DNA of 64,000 bases from Helicobacter bilis ATCC 51630 (lineage in GTDB: Bacteria; Campylobacterota; Campylobacteria; Campylobacterales; Helicobacteraceae): contig NZ_JMKW01000007.1 of assembly GCF_000686565.1 (NCBI RefSeq), positions 1-64,000 of the forward strand, given 5' to 3'. Made by a program: the position numbers and the translations under genes. This document shows, in pieces, positions 8,686 to 15,450 of the stretch. Positions within the stretch are counted from its first letter, which is position 1. The number at the start of each line of letters is the position of its first letter. The notes under the pieces were generated by a model. The model was given only the letters and a program-made list of their open reading frames with translations, was not told the DNA's origin and made no database searches.

Positions 8686-10581
8686 TTACTCTATCCACCA
8701 ATAATGATATATGCTAAAAGGTGAAGCATAAGGTGGAAAAATATCTGGCATTTGTATATCATGCCTTAAAGCGATACGAAAGCTAGGACTATAATAATGT
8801 GGCACAACATAGAATCCCCATAGTAAGATTCTATCCATCACATGTAAAATCGCTATGCGTTTATTATAGTCTGTCGTTTGATTAAGCAAAATAATAAGCT
8901 TATCAATCGCCCTATTTTTCACACCGGAAAAATTCCTTGAGCCTTCCATATCCGCACTCATTGATGAAAAGAAAAAGTCTTGTTCATTTCCCGGAAAAAG
9001 GCTTTGTGGTATCAAGCCCACAATTATATCATAATCAAATTGTTTTACTCTATTTTCATATTGTGCTGAGTCTATTAATCGTATATCAAGGCTAATGCCA
9101 AGTATTGCTAGATTTTTCTTAAAAGGCAGCACCATGCGTTCAAATAAAGGTGAGTTGAGTAAAAGTGTGAGTTTCACTGGCTTATTATTAGAATCTAGCA
9201 GCCTATTTTCTACTACTTTATATCCTGCTTCTTTTAAAAGCTTTTGTGCGTATATGAGATTTGCTCTTTTTGAATGTGGTGCTTTTGTGCTTGGATTCTT
9301 ATAGACTTCATGTAGTAAGCGAGGATTTATAGAATCTTTATAATCTTTTGTTATTTCAAACTCTCTTGTGCTTTTATCATAGTTTAAGATTCCAAGTGAT
9401 TGTAATATCTCTATTTCATCTTTAGAATCTTTTAAGAGACCGCTTGACGCATATATTGAGTTTTCATAATAGCTTTGTGTGCGTTTATATTGTGAGTAGA
9501 AAAGATATTCATTACTCCATTCAAAATCAAAGCATTGAAGTATCGCTTCCCTTACTCTTATATCATTTAAATGCGTCTTTCTTGCGTTAAGATAAAAGCC
9601 CTGCATACCCGCTGGTAAGCCATGCGTTAAAGTGATCTTTTTAAATCTTCCTGCATTAAGGCTACTTCCCTCATAGTCATTTGCCCATGCTTTTGCCTGT
9701 GGCTCAAAGCGATAGTCATAATTCCCCGCTAGAAATGCACGCAAAGCGACATTTGCGTCTTTGTAATATTCAATTGTGATTCTATCAAAGTTATATGCCC
9801 CAACATTTATCATTAAATCTTTCGCCCAATAATTCTTATTTCGTTTATAAGTAATGTATTTATTTATCTCAAAAGATTCTATTATGTAGGGACCACTGCC
9901 AAGCGGTATGCGTAAGGGCTTTTTACCATATAGATTCTCATTATTTTGTAAATAAAAGTGTTTTGGGATAATGTGTAGTTGTGTAAGAATAAAGGGTAAT
10001 TCTTTATTTTCATTATGTTTAAAGATAAATTCAATAATATTCTCACTCACCACAACCGCTTCTTTCACATCAGCATAATAGCGAGATTGAGTTGGATCGC
10101 CCTTTTGCATAAGCATATCAAAGCTAAATTTTACATCACTAGCACTCACCTTGCTATTATCACTGAATCTTGCCTTTGGATTTATCATAAATCTCACACC
10201 GCTATTATCATTTGCAATGCTTACTTTTTCTGCTATAAGCGGATATATCGCATAAGGCTCATCATAGCTTTGTGCCATCAAAGTATCATATACTAAATCA
10301 AGCGAATCTGCCTTACTCCCCTTTAGCACAAATAAATCGAGACTATCAAAGCCACCAAGCCCCATAGTCTTAAAATCCCCACCCTTTTTTGCCTTTGGAT
10401 TCGCATAGGGTAAAAATTTCGCATTTTCATGCTTTGGTGTCATATCCATAGCAATAGCACTATGCCATGTGGTATAAAGATTAGAGTGACTTTTCGCATA
10501 AACGCATACACTAAAAAGCATAATAAAAGAGAGAATAAATACAAAGAATCTAGCATATCGTATAAAAATATTTTGTAGCAT
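8686..10581 (-). CDS. Family 5 extracellular solute-binding protein (YejA-like)
   Basis: Periplasmic peptide-binding protein (631 aa) of ABC-importer family 5, most like YejA, the oligopeptide/microcin C-binding protein. There is an N-terminal signal segment (FFVFILSFIMLFSVCVYA) and the family region GGFDSLDLFVLKG, then LVYDTLMAQSYDEPYAIYPLIA and FSFDMLMQKGDPTQSRYYA. The length fits the YejA branch. No yejB, yejE or yejF permease or ATPase gene adjoins it: a glycosyltransferase gene diverges upstream and an outer-membrane protein gene follows. It must therefore work with a transporter encoded elsewhere or serve another role. Confidence 0.8.
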   Translation of the reverse strand: MLQNIFIRYARFFVFILSFIMLFSVCVYAKSHSNLYTTWHSAIAMDMTPKHENAKFLPYANPKAKKGGDFKTMGLGGFDSLDLFVLKGSKADSLDLVYDTLMAQSYDEPYAIYPLIAEKVSIANDNSGVRFMINPKARFSDNSKVSASDVKFSFDMLMQKGDPTQSRYYADVKEAVVVSENIIEFIFKHNENKELPFILTQLHIIPKHFYLQNNENLYGKKPLRIPLGSGPYIIESFEINKYITYKRNKNYWAKDLMINVGAYNFDRITIEYYKDANVALRAFLAGNYDYRFEPQAKAWANDYEGSSLNAGRFKKITLTHGLPAGMQGFYLNARKTHLNDIRVREAILQCFDFEWSNEYLFYSQYKRTQSYYENSIYASSGLLKDSKDEIEILQSLGILNYDKSTREFEITKDYKDSINPRLLHEVYKNPSTKAPHSKRANLIYAQKLLKEAGYKVVENRLLDSNNKPVKLTLLLNSPLFERMVLPFKKNLAILGISLDIRLIDSAQYENRVKQFDYDIIVGLIPQSLFPGNEQDFFFSSMSADMEGSRNFSGVKNRAIDKLIILLNQTTDYNKRIAILHVMDRILLWGFYVVPHYYSPSFRIALRHDIQMPDIFPPYASPFSIYHYWWIE

Positions 10582-10771
10582 TTTTTACCTAATAGTTTTT
10601 TTGTTTTGAATGTAAGTGTTTATTATAATGTTTTTCTGTGTATAACTTTATATATGAGAGTAAATAATATGATTGTAGTATGGAATCTTTTGCCTATAAT
10701 TTTGTATTTGGCAATATGGCATATCATCTTCATAACTTTTCTATATAATACTCCGCTAGTTTTAAAAGCAA

Positions 10772-11860
10772 ATGAAAGGGTATTTATTGCAGACAAGGGG
10801 TTCGCGTTTTATCTATAATCTCAAAGGTATTATACGCATGATAATACCACGCATAATAACGCAAAAGCAGCTTGAGACAAAGATACAAAAATTACTAAGA
10901 ATCTATGAGAAAAACCTAGAAGACATAAGTAATCGCATAAATTATTACAATAAACTAAATAAGCCCTTTCATATCCCATTAACAAAAGATAAATTACCGC
11001 AAATAAGCCCACTAGACCTAGATTTACCCCCTTATCCTAGTCGATTAGCAAACTTGCAGCAACTTGTGCCAAATATAGATTTTTTGAAACATAATACTTA
11101 TAAAGCCGGATCGGTGTATTATTATGATTCGTATGAATGGACGAGATATTTTAAGGATAATTTAGTCTGGGCGTATATGTTTTATGATGTGAGTGAGCTT
11201 TTAAGCTTTCCTGCGATTTGCAAGTCTCGTCCAATTATTGCTTGTAATAACAATTCAGTATTAATGCAGCTTGATAAATATCGTCATTTTCATTTCATAA
11301 ACGACCCAATAAGATTTGAGGATAAAAAGGATATATTGCTATTTCGCGGTGCGGTATATCAAGACCATAGAATCCGCTTTTTTGAAAAGCATTTTAATAA
11401 TCCAAATTGCGATATAGGACATGTTGGAAGAGCGGATTCTAATCCAGAATGGCTAAAAGATAAACTCTCAATACAAGAGCATTTGCCCTATAAATTTCTA
11501 CTAAGCCTTGAGGGCTATGATGTAGCAAGCAATCTCAAATGGGTGCTAAGCTCAAACTCACTCTGCATTATGCCAGAGCCAGAGATAGAAACATGGTTTA
11601 TGGAAGATAAGCTAGAAAAAGGTGTGCATTTTGCAGCTATTAAGCGTGATTATAGTGATGTAGATTCCGTGCTTGAATACTACAAAACACACACAAATGA
11701 AGCAAAGGAAATCATACAAAACGCACATGAATTTTGTGCTAGATTCTATGATAAAAGGCTTCAGGGCTTACTTAATCTCTTGGTATTACGCAAATATTTC
11801 TATCTCTCAGGACAGATTGATATAAGCCCATTAGAACAAACATTATTTAAACTTGATTAG
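10772..11860 (+). CDS. Family GT90 glycosyltransferase (CAP10/LpsA-like)
   Basis: Protein of up to 362 aa resembling GT90 transferases (CAP10, lipopolysaccharide-modifying LpsA). Family segments are DILLFRGAVYQDHRIRFF (about residues 189-206), KFLLSLEGYDVASNLKW (about 250-266) and the SNSLCIMPEPEIETW stretch. It probably adds xylose or a similar sugar to lipopolysaccharide. ATG 10772 is the first start; ATG 10838 also has an AAAGGT-like site and would still leave the family region intact. No poly-G tract is present, unlike other glycan genes in the window. It is divergent from the YejA-like gene and stands alone. Confidence 0.8.
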   Translation: MKGYLLQTRGSRFIYNLKGIIRMIIPRIITQKQLETKIQKLLRIYEKNLEDISNRINYYNKLNKPFHIPLTKDKLPQISPLDLDLPPYPSRLANLQQLVPNIDFLKHNTYKAGSVYYYDSYEWTRYFKDNLVWAYMFYDVSELLSFPAICKSRPIIACNNNSVLMQLDKYRHFHFINDPIRFEDKKDILLFRGAVYQDHRIRFFEKHFNNPNCDIGHVGRADSNPEWLKDKLSIQEHLPYKFLLSLEGYDVASNLKWVLSSNSLCIMPEPEIETWFMEDKLEKGVHFAAIKRDYSDVDSVLEYYKTHTNEAKEIIQNAHEFCARFYDKRLQGLLNLLVLRKYFYLSGQIDISPLEQTLFKLD

Positions 11861-11960
11861 ATATTATGGTAAAAAATCGCTAAGTGTGAAGTTTTTACAC
11901 ATAGATTCTATAACATAGGTGCGAGTGTTAGAAATATGGAATCTTTATGTGTTTTTTCGC

Positions 11961-11966
11961 TAAAAT
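11961..11966 (+). promoter_or_regulatory. Putative -10 box for argJ
   Basis: TAAAAT, 28 bp upstream of the argJ ATG, which itself follows AAGGGA. No -35 box is evident. Confidence 0.35.
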
Positions 11967-11993
11967 CATTGCAGATTCTAAAAAAGGGATAGC

Positions 11994-13430
11994 ATGGCGA
12001 CACAAATAAAACTTAAGGCAAAAAGAAGCACAAAACTTCCAAAAGGATTCAAACTCTCTGGCGTAAAGGCAAATATAAAGTATAAAAATAGGCTAGACCT
12101 AGCCCTTATCTACTCACAAGAGCCTTGCCAAAGTGCTGGTGTATGGACGAAAAATAGCGTGCAGGCGGCTTGTATCACTCACAATAAAGCAAAGATACAA
12201 AATCATATCCATGCTGTTATGATAAATTCTGGTTGTGCGAATGCTTGCACAGGAAAGCAAGGTGAAGAAAATTGCGATAAAAGTGCGGAAGCCCTAGCAA
12301 AAGTGTTGCGTATAGATTCTAAGCATATTTTACTTGCTTCCACAGGCGTTATTGGAGCGCAATTGCCCATGCCTAGAATCTTGAAAGCTATCCCAAAGTT
12401 AGTAGCACAAAAAAATAGCAATAAAGATTCTATAAAATTAGCAAGTAAAGCCATTATGACAACAGATACTTTCCCAAAGACTTTTGGCATAACTTGTAAG
12501 TTACAAAGTCCAAATGATTTAGATTCTAAAAATACAGAATCTGGCAAAGAAAAAGCCGCTCGCAATGAAAAAACTAGCGATTCTAAAAATATTGTCATTA
12601 ACACAGAATCTAAAGAAAATGCTAAAGATTCTATAAGCATAGAAAATAAGTTAGATTCTAAAACACAAGAAAAAGAAACATGCAATGAAAAGGCAAAAAC
12701 AGAAAAGAAAAACAATAAATTTAGAATCTTTGGCATGGCAAAAGGTTCTGGCATGATTCACCCAAATATGGCGACCATGCTAGGCTTTATTTTGACTGAT
12801 ATAGCAATATCTAAAGAGTTATTGCAAGAAGCATTAAGTGAGATTAATACACAAACTTTCAATCAAATAAGCGTTGATGGCGACACTTCAACGAATGATA
12901 TGGTTGTTGTTTTAGCAAATGGTGCGGCAAAAAATGAGATTATTTCAAGTAAAAGCACAGACTATGAGATATTCAAAAAAGCGTTAAAAAAAGTATGCGT
13001 CAATCTTGCCAAACAAATCGCTAAAGATGGCGAGGGTGCTACGCATTTGCTTGAAGTATCCATTAAAAACGCACAAAGTCTGCAACAAGCCCAAACCCTA
13101 AGCAAGGCTATCATTGGCTCAAATCTTGTAAAAACCGCAATCTTTGGTAAAGATGCAAACTGGGGACGAATTATATGTGCTATGGGGTATAGCAATGCGA
13201 GTTTTGACGCGAGTAAATTTAATCTTATTTTTGCAAGTAAAAAAGGGAAAATTATAATCGTGAAAGATGGCGTAGGAACAGCATTTAATGAAAATAAAGC
13301 AAAAAGTATTTTGAGTGCAGATGTCGTGCGTATTTTAATTGATTTGCAAGATGGCACACATAGTGCAAAAGCTTGGGGTTGTGACTTAAGTTATGATTAT
13401 ATAAAGATTAATGCAGATTATCGCTCATAG
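11994..13430 (+). CDS. argJ: Ornithine acetyltransferase/N-acetylglutamate synthase with low-complexity insert
   Basis: ArgJ (478 aa) moves the acetyl group of N-acetylornithine to glutamate, closing the arginine acetyl cycle. The autocleavage site is visible as GMIHPNMATMLGF (Thr nucleophile after Ala, residues about 253-265), and the N-terminal GVWTKNSVQAACI region and C-terminal FGKDANWGRIICAMGY segment are typical. Residues about 172-242 are a roughly 70-residue Lys/Ser/Glu/Asn-rich stretch just upstream of the cleavage site that normal ArgJ lacks; its DNA is built from repeated GATTCTAAA and GAATCT words. The flanking fold looks intact, so the enzyme may still cleave and work. AAGGGA precedes the ATG. 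Confidence 0.93.
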   Translation: MATQIKLKAKRSTKLPKGFKLSGVKANIKYKNRLDLALIYSQEPCQSAGVWTKNSVQAACITHNKAKIQNHIHAVMINSGCANACTGKQGEENCDKSAEALAKVLRIDSKHILLASTGVIGAQLPMPRILKAIPKLVAQKNSNKDSIKLASKAIMTTDTFPKTFGITCKLQSPNDLDSKNTESGKEKAARNEKTSDSKNIVINTESKENAKDSISIENKLDSKTQEKETCNEKAKTEKKNNKFRIFGMAKGSGMIHPNMATMLGFILTDIAISKELLQEALSEINTQTFNQISVDGDTSTNDMVVVLANGAAKNEIISSKSTDYEIFKKALKKVCVNLAKQIAKDGEGATHLLEVSIKNAQSLQQAQTLSKAIIGSNLVKTAIFGKDANWGRIICAMGYSNASFDASKFNLIFASKKGKIIIVKDGVGTAFNENKAKSILSADVVRILIDLQDGTHSAKAWGCDLSYDYIKINADYRS

Positions 13431-13613
13431 ATTTCTAGATTGTATCATGGGATTTAGCTTTGTTTTCATCTCTTAAAACTTTAAAAATTTGTGTAGAAAG
13501 CTATACTGCTAAATTTTAGCATACAAAGCTTGGGATACAGCAATAAAAAGGTGTGTCTAAACATGCACTGAAACAATATGCTAATTAGCTTGATAAGATT
13601 TCAAAAATAGAAT

Positions 13614-14378
13614 CTAACCCCTAAGATTAAGAATATATGAAGGCTCAAAAGATTCTAAATCCCATAAAGGTTCATTTTGACCCACATCAATTTGTATCTC
13701 ATCAAACCCTTGCAAATCATTTAGCCTATTTTCAAGAATCTTTTTCACTTTTTCACTCATCACACAAAGCCGCAAACATACATTATTTTCATCATTTAGC
13801 GATACAATGCCGCTTATCTCACCCAAATGATGAAAAATGCTATAAAATTCTAAAAATTCCACTTGTTTTTTAAGCTGCACTAAACTTTCTTTGCCATTAT
13901 CCTCTTTTATCACCATGCTAAATACGCCATTTTGCAAAGCAATAAGCAAGTTTGATAACTCTAAAAACTCCTGCTTACTTGTCGCAAGGGGCAATCTCTC
14001 TAGTAAAAACTCTTTAAAAACAGATTCTAGTGTGCTACCGCCCTTATGTGTTTCACTCAATAATTCTTTTAAGTCATTTGAGCTTAATTTAAGTTTTGCA
14101 TGTGCTAGATTCTCCAGCATTTTTGGCTGCTTAATAAGATCTGAAATGAGTAAGCCATCTTTGCCTTGCTTGACATTTGCCCAATAATTTGTGCCAACTT
14201 GAAGTTCTTTGTTACTTTGTGTTTCAATGATGAGTTTTCCAAGCTGCACGAGATATTTATCAGCACCTTTCTTATCAAGTATGCGTAAAAGCATAGGCAA
14301 AGTAGCATTTATCTCTTTATTGCCTGTGGTTGTTGCCATTTGATTTAATAGGCTTTGAATGTGTGTTGGCTGTATCAT
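13614..14378 (-). CDS. Hypothetical protein with FliK C-terminal-like region
   Basis: Soluble 254-aa protein without a signal peptide or membrane segment. The last 80 residues (GEISGIVSLNDENNVCLRL, then KKILENRLNDLQGFDEIQI) resemble the C-terminal domain of flagellar hook-length control protein FliK, where a short beta segment is followed by a helix and a second strand. The N-terminal half is helical with lysine/leucine-rich segments and no recognised domain. It follows the Rrf2 gene with a gap of 118 bp on the same strand. FliK-like is a suggestion only; the protein is shorter than typical FliK and could be an uncharacterised Campylobacterota family. Confidence 0.4.
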   Translation of the reverse strand: MIQPTHIQSLLNQMATTTGNKEINATLPMLLRILDKKGADKYLVQLGKLIIETQSNKELQVGTNYWANVKQGKDGLLISDLIKQPKMLENLAHAKLKLSSNDLKELLSETHKGGSTLESVFKEFLLERLPLATSKQEFLELSNLLIALQNGVFSMVIKEDNGKESLVQLKKQVEFLEFYSIFHHLGEISGIVSLNDENNVCLRLCVMSEKVKKILENRLNDLQGFDEIQIDVGQNEPLWDLESFEPSYILNLRG

Positions 14379-14496
14379 ACCTACCCTTTTTCACTGATAG
14401 TAACATATCGGCATACGCTTGTGGTTTGTAAAATGAAAGTAATGCTAGATAAGTCTCGCATTAAGTTGCTGTTTTAATAATTTTTATAAAATATAG

Positions 14497-14916
14497 TTAC
14501 ATATATTCATCTGTCTGCAATAAATCTTGTAAGCTATATTTTTGAAACTCTTGCATGAAGGCATCTTTTGCCTTATGAATGATTGATTTGAGATTGCAAT
14601 TGATTTGATAGGGGCATTCCGTGTGTTTAGAATTATGCTTCAAACACTCAACAAAATCAGTATTTATCTCTGTATAAAGCAACACATCGGCTAACCCAAT
14701 ATCCTTTGGCTTTTTAGCAAGTTTTATGCCGCCTTCCCGCCCCCTAAAAGTCTTTATAAACTGACCTTTTGATAGTTTGTGGATAATTTTTTTGAGATGA
14801 TTCTGTGAGATTTTAAGATCACTTGCCATATTTTCTATGGTGTTTAATGTGTTATTGTGCTGTGCGAGATAGATTAATGCCCGAAATGAATAATCGCTAA
14901 ACTTTGATAACTGCAT
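14497..14916 (-). CDS. Rrf2-family regulator, probable Fe-S sensor (NsrR/IscR-like)
   Basis: Winged-helix DNA-binding protein (139 aa) of the Rrf2 family. The N-terminal MQLSKFSDYSFRALIYLA and the wing FRGREGGIKLAKKP (about residues 58-71) are characteristic. Three cysteines in ECLKHNSKHTECPYQINC (about residues 89-106) match the cluster-binding loop of NsrR/IscR, so it may sense nitric oxide, iron-sulfur status or redox. A perfect inverted repeat TAATAAC-N5-GTTATTA at 14993-15011 lies about 77 bp before the ATG and is a candidate operator. AGGAAGCA precedes the start. Its targets cannot be told from this window. Confidence 0.85.
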   Translation of the reverse strand: MQLSKFSDYSFRALIYLAQHNNTLNTIENMASDLKISQNHLKKIIHKLSKGQFIKTFRGREGGIKLAKKPKDIGLADVLLYTEINTDFVECLKHNSKHTECPYQINCNLKSIIHKAKDAFMQEFQKYSLQDLLQTDEYM

Positions 14917-14992
14917 ATTGCTTCCTTGTATGTATTTTGGTGTGTTGTTTAAGTATGAAATATTATCGTTTTATTTTGTGATTTTCAAACTT

Positions 14993-15011
14993 TAATAACG
15001 CTGTGTTATTA
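14993..15011. promoter_or_regulatory. Inverted repeat upstream of the Rrf2 gene, candidate operator
   Basis: TAATAAC GCTGT GTTATTA, perfect 7-bp arms with a 5-bp centre, size and symmetry expected of a dimeric winged-helix regulator site. Position suggests autoregulation; binding is inferred only. Confidence 0.4.
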
Positions 15012-15195
15012 TGCAGCATGAATTTTTTACATATATTTACATAATTTTATAGAATTAAAGATCTGTAATTTTGCCCTTGTGCTTAGAATAATAATCGTGG
15101 TATAAGAATAACAGGCATCACACATGCAATCTAAAAAAATGATAGTCTTTTTGCTTAATTTCTATTTTTTAAATTCTTTGAATTTTAATTCACCC

Positions 15196-15408
15196 TTATA
15201 ATTTTGGCAGAATAAAGTTTATAAAAATACCCAATATAATTAGAAAAATCATCAACTTAAGGCTGATTTTTTTATCTTTTTTCTCTTTCCATAAATCTAG
15301 CCATTGTCCAATTGTCAAGTCATAATACAGCCATTTGATGACAAAAAATGCTACCACAACCACCAACAACAAAGCAGGGATAAAAAGTATTTGCATTAAA
15401 GATTCCAT
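15196..15408 (-). CDS. Small membrane protein downstream of dnaX
   Basis: Protein of 70 aa with two predicted membrane helices (residues about 6-27 and 50-67) flanking a charged loop WKEKKDKK. It starts 42 bp after the dnaX stop on the same strand with GGAT before the ATG, so it probably shares the dnaX transcript. No family was recognised; the compact two-helix layout is compatible with a small conserved membrane protein, but coding status rests on length, hydrophobicity and position. Confidence 0.5.
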   Translation of the reverse strand: MESLMQILFIPALLLVVVVAFFVIKWLYYDLTIGQWLDLWKEKKDKKISLKLMIFLIILGIFINFILPKL

Positions 15409-15450
15409 AATTTTATATCCATAGGTATAATGTGTTTAAAACTGCATTAC

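Noticed and set aside
10606-10818. Small hydrophobic plus-strand frame upstream of the GT90 gene
   Set aside because: No ribosome-binding site or family, overlaps the GT90 start, and composition is that of AT-rich spacer DNA.
13507-13521. Palindrome TGCTAAATTTTAGCA downstream of argJ
   Set aside because: No loop and no T-run, so not a convincing terminator; a 15-bp palindrome in AT-rich DNA can occur by chance.
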